Shown here piece by piece: positions 50,386 through 58,994 of a stretch of 64,000 nucleotides of DNA (within the stretch, counting starts at the first letter, position 1; every line of letters starts with the position of its first letter). The notes below the pieces were generated by a model, which saw nothing but the letters and a program-made list of their open reading frames with translations, made no database searches and had not been told where the DNA came from. The DNA is from Lacticaseibacillus brantae DSM 23927 (lineage in GTDB: Bacteria; Bacillota; Bacilli; Lactobacillales; Lactobacillaceae): assembly GCF_001436115.1 (NCBI RefSeq), contig NZ_AYZQ01000001.1, positions 620,001-684,000 of the forward strand, read 5' to 3'. The translations under genes were made by a program, and so were the position numbers.

Positions 50386-50958
50386 CTAGGCATTCAATGG
50401 GGGATTAAAGTAATGATTCCGACAAACAGGGTAATAAGATTCATTCCCGCCAATCAGAATTTGGTCCCCAGTGTAGACTGCATGGCCATCATTGACCCGC
50501 AGATTCATAATCGCTTTTTTGGCGCAGAACCAGCAAATCGTCTTCATTTCTTCGATTTTGTCTGCGTATAGTAACAAGTATTTCGAGCCTTCAAATAGCT
50601 CATTGCGAAAATCATTTTTTAAGCCAAAAGTCATGACAGGAATCTTGAGTTCGTCAACCACTTTGGCAGCTTCAATCACGTGATGTTGTTGTAAGAATTG
50701 CGCTTCATCGATGAGCACACAAGCCAAATCTGATTCAGCCGCAATAATGTCATACAAATTCGTGTCATCATGAATCGGAGTGGCATCGCGTTCTAAGCCA
50801 ATACGACTGGCCACGCGGCCCAATCCGGAGCGACTATCGACAGCGCTGGTCATGATGAGCACTTTTTTATTTTGTTCTTCGTAATTATGGGCTACCTTGA
50901 GAATTTCAATGGTTTTACCACTGTTCATGGCGCCGTAACGAAAGAAAAGTTGTGCCAT
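50386..50958 (-). CDS. tdk: Thymidine kinase
   Basis: Tdk (190 aa) phosphorylates thymidine. The P-loop [11 protein letters not shown] is at residues 6-16, the lasso region LIDEAQFL near 88, and four zinc cysteines are seen in CWFCAKK and YPVCRNHY plus the following region. It heads the unit tdk-prfA-prmC-sua5-glyA, all on one strand. GGGAGGTTCAGCA precedes ATG 50958. Confidence 0.96.
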   Translation of the reverse strand: MAQLFFRYGAMNSGKTIEILKVAHNYEEQNKKVLIMTSAVDSRSGLGRVASRIGLERDATPIHDDTNLYDIIAAESDLACVLIDEAQFLQQHHVIEAAKVVDELKIPVMTFGLKNDFRNELFEGSKYLLLYADKIEEMKTICWFCAKKAIMNLRVNDGHAVYTGDQILIGGNESYYPVCRNHYFNPPLNA

Positions 50959-51068
50959 TGCTGAACCTCCCGTGATTTCACTGGTACTAGTATACCCAAA
51001 AAAGAGCCAAAATCATAGATTGACCCAGCAATCAAAGTTTAAAAAATCGCAATGCCTAATCGAACCCG

Positions 51069-51097
51069 TTCGCCAACAGCGTCGAATATGCTATGAT
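51069..51097 (+). promoter_or_regulatory. Promoter of murT
   Basis: An extended -10 TGCTATGAT (51089-51097) with a weak TTCGCC -35 at 17 bases predicts a start near 51104, leaving only about 20 bases before ATG 51124. Confidence 0.5.
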
Positions 51098-51123
51098 GTT
51101 GCTATCTGACATTAACTTAGTTG

Positions 51124-52512
51124 ATGCAACTACGCGTGAGAGGAAGATTAATTACGGCAACTAAACATTCCGCCAAAGCAGAAACTGCCGCGCTTGCAGG
51201 GCGCGGTGCTTATTGGTTCTTACATACTTTTCTCAAGGGTGGCTCTTCACTACCCGGCAAAATTGCCAGTCGCATCGATCCCGATGTCTTGAGTCAACTT
51301 GGTCAAGATTATGATGTCATCGTTGTGACCGGGACGAACGGGAAAACCCTCACGACAAATTTGGTCGTGAAAGTCTTACGGCAAAAGTACGACGAAATCC
51401 TCACCAATCCAACCGGGTCAAATATGATGCAAGGGATCATCACGGCCTTCTTGGCGCAACCTAAGAAAGGCCACGGCCGCGGTATTGCCGTTCTTGAAGT
51501 CGATGAAGCTAATGTGGCTCCGGTTGCGAAATACCTACATCCTAAGGCATTTGTTCTCACCAACATTTTCCGTGATCAAATGGATCGCTACGGTGAATTC
51601 TATACAACTTACCAGAAAATTCTCGATGGCATTGCATTAGCCCCTGACGCTTTAGTCATTGCCAACGGAGATGCCCCAATTTTTTCATCTCGAGAGTTAG
51701 TCAATCCAAAGGCATATTTTGGGTTTCAAAGCGAAGGTACTGACGATTTAGTGGCCCCACCCAATACTGATGGGGTGCTCTGTCCCGTCTGCAATCACAT
51801 CTTGCACTATCATTTGATTACCTATAGTAATCTCGGCGACTTCTTCTGCCCGAATTGTGGTTTCTCGCGTCCTGAGCTCACTAATACTGTGACGAACGTT
51901 GAAGAAATGCTCCCCACTAGTTCCAAGTTCACTATTGATGGTCAAGCGTTCAGCCTTCAAATTGGGGGCTTGTACAACATCTATAACGCCTTAGCTGCTT
52001 ATGCTGTCGGCGCAGCTTTTGATGTCAGCCCGACACAAATGGCTGAAGCCCTCACCTATGATGAGAAAGTCTTTGGACGCCAAGAGGTTGTTCAAGTCGG
52101 CGACAAAGCTGTCACCTTGATTCTGGTGAAGAATCCCGTCGGCCTCAATCAAGTACTCGATATGATTCAAAATGAAACCGAGCCTTTTGCTTTTGGCACC
52201 TTACTAAATGCGAACTACGCCGACGGTATCGATACCAGTTGGATTTGGGATGGCAACTTTGAAGAGTTGGTTCAAAGCCATAAAGCCAGCAGTTACCTCG
52301 TTGGTGGCGAGCGCTATCAAGACATTGCTTATCGTTTGAAGGTTGCGGGTGTCCCTGACGATCAATTGCAAGTTCAGCCTGATTTGGGCAAAGTCATTGA
52401 CGCCCTGCCACAATTTAAAGAGAAGAAAGTCTACCTTCTTGCCACCTATACGGCAATTTTGCAGTTACGCAAAAAACTCGCTGAAGGCGGGTATCTCAAA
52501 GCTGGATTTTAA
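51124..52512 (+). CDS. murT: Lipid II isoglutaminyl synthase, MurT subunit
   Basis: MurT is the Mur-ligase-like subunit that, with GatD, amidates D-glutamate of lipid II. The ATP site VTGTNGKTLTTNLV lies near 50-63, a four-cysteine zinc ribbon (CPVCNH and CPNCGF) near 220-250, and a C-terminal DUF1727 domain. The partner gatD usually follows murT but is absent here; a terminator and manA follow. The start is uncertain: ATG 51124 has no ribosome site and lies in the loop of TAGTTG-ATG-CAACTA; GAGAGGAAG comes after it, before an in-frame ATT (51151). I kept ATG 51124. Confidence 0.88.
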   Translation: MQLRVRGRLITATKHSAKAETAALAGRGAYWFLHTFLKGGSSLPGKIASRIDPDVLSQLGQDYDVIVVTGTNGKTLTTNLVVKVLRQKYDEILTNPTGSNMMQGIITAFLAQPKKGHGRGIAVLEVDEANVAPVAKYLHPKAFVLTNIFRDQMDRYGEFYTTYQKILDGIALAPDALVIANGDAPIFSSRELVNPKAYFGFQSEGTDDLVAPPNTDGVLCPVCNHILHYHLITYSNLGDFFCPNCGFSRPELTNTVTNVEEMLPTSSKFTIDGQAFSLQIGGLYNIYNALAAYAVGAAFDVSPTQMAEALTYDEKVFGRQEVVQVGDKAVTLILVKNPVGLNQVLDMIQNETEPFAFGTLLNANYADGIDTSWIWDGNFEELVQSHKASSYLVGGERYQDIAYRLKVAGVPDDQLQVQPDLGKVIDALPQFKEKKVYLLATYTAILQLRKKLAEGGYLKAGF

Positions 52513-52551
52513 AAAAACTGTGACCATCTCAACGATGGTCACAGTTTTTTT
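52512..52551. terminator. Bidirectional terminator between murT and manA
   Basis: AAACTGTGACCATC pairs with GATGGTCACAGTTT around TCAAC, with long A and T tracts on either side. Confidence 0.95.
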
Positions 52552-53521
52552 ATGCCTCATTACCGGGTGTTGACACAATCATTTCAAGATTGCCACTAAA
52601 TTTCCATTCCGTGATCTGATTAGGAATGATGAAGTCCATGCCGCGCTTGATGGGGGAACTTCCCCCATCAGCAACGAAGGTACCTTCACCATTCAAGACT
52701 GACACCAGGGTGTACGGTGCTTGGGCAGTTTGGTTCAAGTTACCAGCTAACACAATCCGATAGACTGCAAAAAATGGTGACATCGGCGGCTGCACGAAAG
52801 TCGTAATCGTCGCATCTTGAACCTTGGCTGTTTGAATATTGAGCTTTGGATCAACATGCGGGACCGTGGTCACATCAATTGATTGTTGCAAATGCAATTC
52901 TCGCTTATGCCCGGCTTTGTCAGTGCGGTCGTAGTCATACAATCGATAAGTGGTGTCTGAACTTTGTTGCGTTTCTAGAACCATAATGCCCTTATTCAAC
53001 GCATGGATGGTGCCACTTGGAACATAGAAGAAGTCCCCAGTCTTTACCGGGACCTTGCGCAGTAAGTCATCCCACTGACCAGCTTTAATCATCGCTTCAA
53101 GTTCAGCGCGCGTTTTGGCGTGATGCCCATAAATCAAATAAGCGCCAGGTTCAGCGGAAATGACATACCAACTTTCAGTTTTGCCAAGCTCACCTGGAGC
53201 CTCATGAGCTGCCGCATAAGTATCATCAGGATGAACTTGCACTGACAAACTATCCTCGGCGTCTAGAATCTTCGTTAACAACGGGAAGACCTTGCCCGGT
53301 TGATGGCCAAAATAGTCTTGATCATCGCGCCAGGCTTGGGCCAACGTTTTGCCGGCGAGTGGCCCATTTTCGATGGTGCTTGGCCCATGAGGATGCGCAG
53401 AAATAGCCCACAATTCCCCAATGTCGCCATCGGGCAAGTCATAGCCAAACTCTGTTTCGAGTTTGCGGCCACCCCAAATCTTTGGTTGGAATACTGGTTT
53501 CAAAAATAATGGTTCTGTCAT
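52550..53521 (-). CDS. manA: Mannose-6-phosphate isomerase, class I
   Basis: This 323-aa zinc enzyme interconverts mannose-6-phosphate and fructose-6-phosphate. The N-terminal PVFQPKIWGGRKLETEFGYD and the zinc ligands in LSVQVHPDD, GKTESWYVI and PSGTIHALNKG are all present. It is monocistronic, convergent on murT. Confidence 0.95.
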   Translation of the reverse strand: MTEPLFLKPVFQPKIWGGRKLETEFGYDLPDGDIGELWAISAHPHGPSTIENGPLAGKTLAQAWRDDQDYFGHQPGKVFPLLTKILDAEDSLSVQVHPDDTYAAAHEAPGELGKTESWYVISAEPGAYLIYGHHAKTRAELEAMIKAGQWDDLLRKVPVKTGDFFYVPSGTIHALNKGIMVLETQQSSDTTYRLYDYDRTDKAGHKRELHLQQSIDVTTVPHVDPKLNIQTAKVQDATITTFVQPPMSPFFAVYRIVLAGNLNQTAQAPYTLVSVLNGEGTFVADGGSSPIKRGMDFIIPNQITEWKFSGNLEMIVSTPGNEA

Positions 53522-53558
53522 ACTTTGCCCCCTAGACCTTTTTCTTTAGTCTAGCACA

Positions 53559-54539
53559 TTAGTGAGCGTTTTCTAAGACCGTTTTCACAATCTCATCTCG
53601 TCGGGGTAAGAAGTCGGCATTAACAGTTGGATGAACCCGATTGGTTAACACAATGAGTGCCTGTTGCGTCTGGGGCTGAATGAGCCAGAACGTCCCCGTG
53701 TAACCCGTATGGTAGAACCAATTGCGGTTGTGTGCATCGCCTCGTAAGTCCCAGCCTAGTGCTCGGCCTAATCCAGCCGTCGCGTCCGTGGGCGATTGCC
53801 GATAAAAGCTTGGCCAAACCGAATTTTGCCGTTGCCCAAAGATATATTGCGTGAAGATTATCAAATCATTTAGTGAAGCAAAAAGTCCCGCCGCCCCACT
53901 GTGGACACCCAGAATGGCACTTTTAGGGTCATGCACTCGGCCTTTGAGTAAGCCTCGTTCTTGTGAAAAAGTCGTGGGCACACTGTGATCAGGCTGTGGT
54001 GTGAAGGTGGCCGTGGGCAGTCCCAAAGGCCGCAACACTTGGTCGGTAATCAATGTCTGAATTGGCGACCCAACAATACGTTCCAATGCCCAACCCACTA
54101 GTAATAGGTTCACATCCCGATAAACAACCTGGTGATTGGCTGCAGTGGTTGGATGCAATTGCGTCAGCAGTGCTTGCCGTAAATCGGGGGCTGATAGTTG
54201 ATCACGATGAGGGATGTATCCTTCAAGACCAGACGTGTGTGTCAGGGCTTGTCTAAAGGTCGTTGGCGCATCAAATCCTGGCAGGTATTGGCGGATTTCA
54301 TCATCGACCGCCACGCTACCAACATCTACTTGTTGCAAGAAAACAGTCAAGGTTCCTAAGACTTTCGTCAAAGACGCGATATCATAGAGCATCCCCGGCC
54401 GCAATGGCGCCGGTTGGGGCAACCATTGTGCTTCACCGAGGACCTCTTCGTAGACAGATTGGCCAGAGAGCCAAGCATAGCTAATACCAGGCACGATGCG
54501 ATCAGCCAGGAGCGCAGCCATAAGTTTCTTCACTTGCAT
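53559..54539 (-). CDS. Serine hydrolase, class C beta-lactamase-like
   Basis: The 326-aa protein belongs to the penicillin-binding-protein/beta-lactamase fold. The SxxK motif is Ser56-Leu-Thr-Lys59, the second tyrosine is in VVYRDVNLLLVGWALE and the third motif appears as HTGYTGT. There is no signal peptide, so it is probably cytosolic and an esterase or peptidase rather than a resistance enzyme. I used ATG 54539, with GAGGTG six bases upstream. Confidence 0.87.
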   Translation of the reverse strand: MQVKKLMAALLADRIVPGISYAWLSGQSVYEEVLGEAQWLPQPAPLRPGMLYDIASLTKVLGTLTVFLQQVDVGSVAVDDEIRQYLPGFDAPTTFRQALTHTSGLEGYIPHRDQLSAPDLRQALLTQLHPTTAANHQVVYRDVNLLLVGWALERIVGSPIQTLITDQVLRPLGLPTATFTPQPDHSVPTTFSQERGLLKGRVHDPKSAILGVHSGAAGLFASLNDLIIFTQYIFGQRQNSVWPSFYRQSPTDATAGLGRALGWDLRGDAHNRNWFYHTGYTGTFWLIQPQTQQALIVLTNRVHPTVNADFLPRRDEIVKTVLENAH

Positions 54540-54568
54540 TAAATTCACCTCATTACCATTGTCGCACA

Positions 54569-54597
54569 AAAAAAGCGCTCACTTGAGCGCTTTTTAA
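54569..54597 (-). terminator. Terminator of the VOC gene
   Basis: AAAAAGCGCTCA pairs with TGAGCGCTTTTT around two bases, just after the VOC stop codon. Confidence 0.9.
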
Positions 54598-54599
54598 GG

Positions 54600-55466
54600 T
54601 TATGCCACACTAAACCACAGTGTGAGATTGCTTGGACCTGCAATCCGTAAATAGTGATGATCTGGATTGTAATCATAATCCGTCGTCTCTGTCGCCTTCA
54701 GATTAGCCATCAAATCTTCCAGTGGCTTCTCACTTGGCAGCAACAAGTTCACGTAATCTAAACCCAACGTTTGTTCGCCAGCTTGACCACTTGTCGTTGA
54801 CGCCACGAGTTCAATCCCAATATGATGATGTGAGTCACCAGTGGTCAAGAAGGCCTCTTTTTCAGTAGAGCTGGCCTTTTCAGCAAAACCAAGAACTTTC
54901 ACCAAATAATCGGCCGATGCATTGATGTCATTGACCTTTAAAGCAATATGGCCGATGGTCGTACCAGACGGCAATCCAGCATAATCATCGTCGTGTTGTT
55001 GACTCAATTGCGCGTCCGTTGCTGGCTGCTTGGTATCATCTTCCCAGTCAAAGTCACTAACAGATTGATATTGTTCAATTGCTTTATCAATAATCAGTTC
55101 AATTGCATTTCCTTCAGGGTCAGCCACAGTAAATCCCTCAGTATAGCCAGTGATGAAACGGTCCGTGATATCTGTGCTGCTCTTGGCTTGCTGGTAGGCA
55201 CTCCCTAAAGAAGCTGAGTTAGGCAGTAACAGTGCAAAGTGATCAAGCCCACTCAACCCAGTAGATGATTCACCGCTATTCAATTGGGTAAGCAGCACCA
55301 AAACTCGCTGATTCAAACGCGTCCCAAGGAACACTTGCTTGCTTGTCTCTTCAAGGACCACCAGGCCTAATGTTTCTTGATACCACCTGGTCATTTCATG
55401 TAAATTATTGACTTTTAACGCAACGAAACCGATTTGGGTCTCTTCAGCTAACTGGAATTCTGCCAT
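54600..55466 (-). CDS. Two-domain VOC (glyoxalase/extradiol dioxygenase-like) protein
   Basis: The 288-aa protein has two tandem VOC units (about 8-130 and 160-285), the CatE arrangement. The metal ligands are incomplete: the first domain lacks the initial histidine (GFVALKV) but keeps LDHFALLLP and AIELI; the second keeps GHIALKV but has LDYVNLLLP and ends without the glutamate. A classical 2-His-1-Glu site is therefore not seen in either half. The function is unknown, and it could be a binding protein. I used ATG 55466 (GAGGGG upstream). Confidence 0.85.
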   Translation of the reverse strand: MAEFQLAEETQIGFVALKVNNLHEMTRWYQETLGLVVLEETSKQVFLGTRLNQRVLVLLTQLNSGESSTGLSGLDHFALLLPNSASLGSAYQQAKSSTDITDRFITGYTEGFTVADPEGNAIELIIDKAIEQYQSVSDFDWEDDTKQPATDAQLSQQHDDDYAGLPSGTTIGHIALKVNDINASADYLVKVLGFAEKASSTEKEAFLTTGDSHHHIGIELVASTTSGQAGEQTLGLDYVNLLLPSEKPLEDLMANLKATETTDYDYNPDHHYLRIAGPSNLTLWFSVA

Positions 55467-55586
55467 GTTATTCTGTCCCCTCAATTTATGTTCTACTTAT
55501 AATTTAGCGATTTTATCCACAAAAAGCCAGTCTCAAGCTTGCGAGCTGGCTTCACTTTGTATAACCTTGAACAAGGAGGCGATACA

Positions 55587-56333
55587 ATGCACATACTTGG
55601 CATTTTCGGCGGTCAAGCGGCTGACGGGGCAACAATGACCCTGATGAAGACTGTTTTGGCAGCCGTCCCAGAACCAAATACCACCGAAATCATTGATCTC
55701 AACGACTGGCAATTACGCCCACAGGGTCGAGAATTAGACGCACTTGAGGCCAAATTGGCCGCAGCGGATGTGTGGGTATTGGCCAGCCCGACTTACTTCT
55801 CGACAATTGCTGGCCAAATGAAGCAGTTTTTGGATGTTATGCGCCCGCGATTGGTCCGAATGACTCAGGCTGGTGATACCTTACCAGGTCAATACAAAGA
55901 CAAGCATTACTTGAGTATTTCGAGCTGTTTTGCCAGCGGACTTGAGAATACATTCACCCATCAGACTGATCAAACCTTTCGTACCCTCGACAAGGCCATG
56001 ACTGCAGCTGGGTTACATAAAATCACCGAACTTGTGCTGCCAAACACTTGGGCTAACCACACAGACATCCCCACAACCAAATTAGCTCAGGCCCAGCGAA
56101 TTGGGGGCAAGCTTGGCACAAAAACCCGAAAGGATGACGAAACCTTGAAACGTTACCTGCTCTTATTCATGATGATTGCTGTGATGGCGCTAGCCACCAT
56201 GGGCATCCAACTTGTCTTACCCGTTCTGACTAGCAACTTCTGGTGGCGATACATCAGCTTTGTCTTGATTTTCTTTGTTCTACTGGCTTGCCTGTTGCAC
56301 TATTTCACTTTTGTTCGGCATAAACGGCGCTAA
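55587..56333 (+). CDS. NADPH-dependent FMN reductase-like protein with C-terminal membrane tail
   Basis: The first ~175 of 248 residues form a flavodoxin-like fold: beta-strand MHILGIFGGQ, LASPTYFSTIAGQMKQFLD around residues 65-83 and the ISSCFASGLENTF segment, typical of flavin-binding reductases. Residues 190-212 and 219-243 are two strong membrane helices ending in basic residues, which soluble family members lack. The protein would be tethered to the inner face of the membrane. AAGGAGGCG precedes ATG 55587. The electron acceptor is unknown. Confidence 0.85.
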   Translation: MHILGIFGGQAADGATMTLMKTVLAAVPEPNTTEIIDLNDWQLRPQGRELDALEAKLAAADVWVLASPTYFSTIAGQMKQFLDVMRPRLVRMTQAGDTLPGQYKDKHYLSISSCFASGLENTFTHQTDQTFRTLDKAMTAAGLHKITELVLPNTWANHTDIPTTKLAQAQRIGGKLGTKTRKDDETLKRYLLLFMMIAVMALATMGIQLVLPVLTSNFWWRYISFVLIFFVLLACLLHYFTFVRHKRR

Positions 56334-56371
56334 AAAGAAGGTTCAACCTGTGTAGGTTGAACCTTCTTTTT
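56332..56371. terminator. Bidirectional terminator after the flavin reductase and the WxL cluster
   Basis: AAAAAGAAGGTTCAACCT pairs with AGGTTGAACCTTCTTTTT around GTGT, flush with both stop codons. Confidence 0.95.
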
Positions 56372-56687
56372 AGTTTTGGCGCTTTCGATGCCTCAAGGCA
56401 TGAGCGGATAGGCCCACCACCAGTAAGGTTTCCAGGCCAATAACCAACAGCCAGAAACTTTGGCTATCTCCTAGACCAGGAATCAAGCCCACGTGTTTGC
56501 TGTTGTTTCCGCCAGCAGAATTCGTGGGCCCACCAGGATTAGTCCCCGGTCCGCTTCCAGTTGACTCGTCTTCATCGTCGACCAGTCGCACCCGGCCATT
56601 TGAAGTCTCAGCCGACACAGAAGTAACCGTCGCCCCGACAGTGAAGATGACCACTAACAACAGCGCAAGCTTTTTGATGAGGGTCAA
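56370..56687 (-). CDS. Small cell-wall protein with degenerate sorting signal (CscD type)
   Basis: The 105-aa product has a signal peptide (cleavage near SVSA26-E), a Gly/Ser/Asn/Pro linker, then IPGLGD (69-74), a hydrophobic helix (79-96) and basic tail RHRKRQN. This is the architecture of a sortase substrate, but the sequence IPGLGD lacks the threonine of LPXTG. It corresponds to the small LPXTG member of csc clusters (CscD). It overlaps the WxL gene (ATGA). Confidence 0.85.
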   Translation of the reverse strand: MTLIKKLALLLVVIFTVGATVTSVSAETSNGRVRLVDDEDESTGSGPGTNPGGPTNSAGGNNSKHVGLIPGLGDSQSFWLLVIGLETLLVVGLSAHALRHRKRQN

Positions 56688-57265
56688 CCTATCACCTCCT
56701 GGGCGATTTCACCGACTGGCGCGTCATACAAAGTCCAGTTCAGGGTCGCGATGTACGTGCCCTCGTGAATTTCCTCGTTTTGTTGCGGAATAATAATCGA
56801 ATTACTATGATCACGCGAGTCAAGGCTTATCATTCCGGCTCCGCCTTCGTTGGCAGCATATACCTTGTTCCAAACTGTTGCTGGAGTATCGCTGATCATC
56901 AGGGGGTCCGAACCGTCAGTAAAATCGACCCATAATTCAACGTCTTGTAGTGGCACACCGTGAATTGTACATTTGAAATTTCTGAGTGAGACGTTTACAT
57001 GAAAACCTTGCGCCTCCGTTGAGCGATTGTCCTGCACTGTAAGTTGACCTTCGGAGCCCCCTGCCCGTGAGGCTGAAGAAACTGGGATTGGATCAAGGGC
57101 CCGGTCAAGCGAGACATCTTCAAATTCTAAATCAGGCACTTCCAGTAATCGGAGTCCGCCGGTATTATCAATGTTGATTTCGCCTAAAGTACTGACGGCG
57201 GACACAGTTGGTGAGCCCAAGCTCGCAATCAAAAGAACTGCCATGATTTTTGCAAAGTGCTTCAT
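56684..57265 (-). CDS. WxL domain surface protein (CscB type)
   Basis: The 193-aa secreted protein has a signal peptide ending near TVSA and a C-terminal WxL domain with the distal motif LNWTLYDAPVGE. WxL proteins attach non-covalently to peptidoglycan. I used ATG 57265 (GGGAGG upstream); the longer in-frame start is weaker. It sits between the DUF916 protein and the small sorted protein, as in csc clusters. Confidence 0.9.
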   Translation of the reverse strand: MKHFAKIMAVLLIASLGSPTVSAVSTLGEINIDNTGGLRLLEVPDLEFEDVSLDRALDPIPVSSASRAGGSEGQLTVQDNRSTEAQGFHVNVSLRNFKCTIHGVPLQDVELWVDFTDGSDPLMISDTPATVWNKVYAANEGGAGMISLDSRDHSNSIIIPQQNEEIHEGTYIATLNWTLYDAPVGEIAQEVIG

Positions 57266-57279
57266 GTCTTGTCCTCCCT

Positions 57280-58275
57280 TCATCGCCGCTTACGACGACC
57301 GAGATAGAAGGCCAGCCCAGCAATTACTGCCAACAACACGACCGCACCGCCGATATACAGCCAGGTATAGTCGGTCGTCTCAATTCCGGCCTTTTTGTTT
57401 AACTCACGGGCGGTTTCTGCTTTGATCGTGAAACCCTTAGTCAGTGTCCAGGTTTTCTTGCCAGACTTAGCCACCAGATTTAACGTGTAATCGCCAGCCT
57501 GATACGCCTTATCCTTCATCAGGATGCTGTAGTCAAAATTTGAATTTGGCGCCATTTCTAAATTTTTACGCGTTGACTGATACAACACATCGCTGCTGCC
57601 CGACTTGGTCACCTTAGCCGTGATTGTCATCTGTCCAAAGTGTACTGGGACAACATTGCGGACATTAGCTTTAATCGCTGTCTGTGAGTTATGTAACGCA
57701 GCTTCAACAGTTCCCAACTTGAGTTCAGGTGATTGCGTGGTTGTGTTTTCTCTGAGCTGAATCCCAATCACCATGGCAAACTGATTTTGAATCGACATGC
57801 CACTTTTAGCCGTGCTCTCTTCTTCTTCAGGCGTGACATAGAAGCCACCCAAGACCGAGCCGTCAATCCCAGATTTAGGGACGGTCAGCGTGAAAGTGAC
57901 TGTCTTGCTCTCGCCCGCTGCCACAGACACGGTCTGGGCTTTGGACATCAGTTTACTCAAGGTTGTTTTAGCCGATCGATCGGGGATGTAATTCTCGCGA
58001 CTATATTCAATAACGCCGTTGTCGTTCGTAAATGCGGTATTGGGTGCGACCCGAAACTTACGCGTCTTGTTACCGGCGTTCTCCACCACAACACTCAGTT
58101 TCTGAGTCGTCCCTGGCTTCACCAGCAAGTCGTAATAGGAAGCCTTTTTGTCAATTTGATTCTCAGGAATCTGCGATTTAATCGTGAAATCAGCGCCCGC
58201 GGCTGCCAAATGTTGTGGTTGGCCCACCCAGATACCGACGATTAAAACGAGAAACCACCACCATTTTTTATACAC
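57280..58275 (-). CDS. DUF916/DUF3324 WxL-interacting protein (CscA type)
   Basis: The 331-aa protein has a signal peptide (about 1-26), DUF916 (about 30-150, SYYDLLVKPGTTQKLSVVVE), DUF3324 (about 160-290, AIKANVRNVVPVHFGQM) and a C-terminal membrane helix (305-324) followed by GRRKRR. Such WxLIP proteins bind WxL proteins and peptidoglycan. The start is GTG 58275. Confidence 0.93.
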   Translation of the reverse strand: MYKKWWWFLVLIVGIWVGQPQHLAAAGADFTIKSQIPENQIDKKASYYDLLVKPGTTQKLSVVVENAGNKTRKFRVAPNTAFTNDNGVIEYSRENYIPDRSAKTTLSKLMSKAQTVSVAAGESKTVTFTLTVPKSGIDGSVLGGFYVTPEEEESTAKSGMSIQNQFAMVIGIQLRENTTTQSPELKLGTVEAALHNSQTAIKANVRNVVPVHFGQMTITAKVTKSGSSDVLYQSTRKNLEMAPNSNFDYSILMKDKAYQAGDYTLNLVAKSGKKTWTLTKGFTIKAETARELNKKAGIETTDYTWLYIGGAVVLLAVIAGLAFYLGRRKRR

Positions 58276-58305
58276 GTTAGCGCCTACCTTTCAGGATGTG
58301 GGAGA

Positions 58306-58947
58306 TTATTGGGCTGGCTCACCTGCAGGTGCATCTTTCAAATTCCACGTAATCCGAGCTTGAAATGGCTTGTCAGTATCTTTTACGTTAATCTTCAAAT
58401 TGTCTGCGTTATTTCCGGAAATAGTAGCATTCGAAGTGGTCGGCTTAATCTTGATTGTTTTCTTTTCGCGGCCACCGGTTACGATATTTTTCGCGCTACC
58501 GCCTGGTATTAATTTCAAAGGGGCATCACCTTGGTCAGTGTACAGATTAAGACTTTCCACTTTAAGTGTTGTACTGTCATTGATAAAATCTGTCATTTCG
58601 ACGGACAAGGACCAGTTCTGAACTTCGGTATTATTTTTTATAACAATCTCATCAGCCACATCAGAATTACCTTCAACATCGGTGTGGTATCCCTCATTGT
58701 TAACTGTGAAGCTTTCTAGTGCTAATGTTTGATCTTCACCATCCTGCAGTTTATCCAAGTTAGCCGAGGCGAACTTTAGATAAGGGGCTTTTTGGACAGT
58801 AAAGCTATTACTTTCCACGATTCCAATTTCTCCAAGCGTGTTCAATGTGTCTGACCGCTCTGCGTTGACAACAGGTGCAGCAAATGCAGCAGTACTCCAT
58901 AAAATTCCAGCTAAAACGGTAAGACGGCTAAATTTTGGGTTAAACAT
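58306..58947 (-). CDS. WxL domain surface protein (CscB/C type)
   Basis: The 213-aa secreted protein has a signal peptide (cleavage near VNAE) and a WxL domain with motifs WSLSVEMTDF and ITWNLKDAPAGEP. It is AT-richer than neighbouring housekeeping genes by eye. GGAGGAACAAAT precedes ATG 58947. It is the second short WxL gene of the cluster. Confidence 0.92.
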   Translation of the reverse strand: MFNPKFSRLTVLAGILWSTAAFAAPVVNAERSDTLNTLGEIGIVESNSFTVQKAPYLKFASANLDKLQDGEDQTLALESFTVNNEGYHTDVEGNSDVADEIVIKNNTEVQNWSLSVEMTDFINDSTTLKVESLNLYTDQGDAPLKLIPGGSAKNIVTGGREKKTIKIKPTTSNATISGNNADNLKINVKDTDKPFQARITWNLKDAPAGEPAQ

Positions 58948-58994
58948 ATTTGTTCCTCCTAATCGTTTGGTCGTTTTTTTGTCACAATGAGGGA

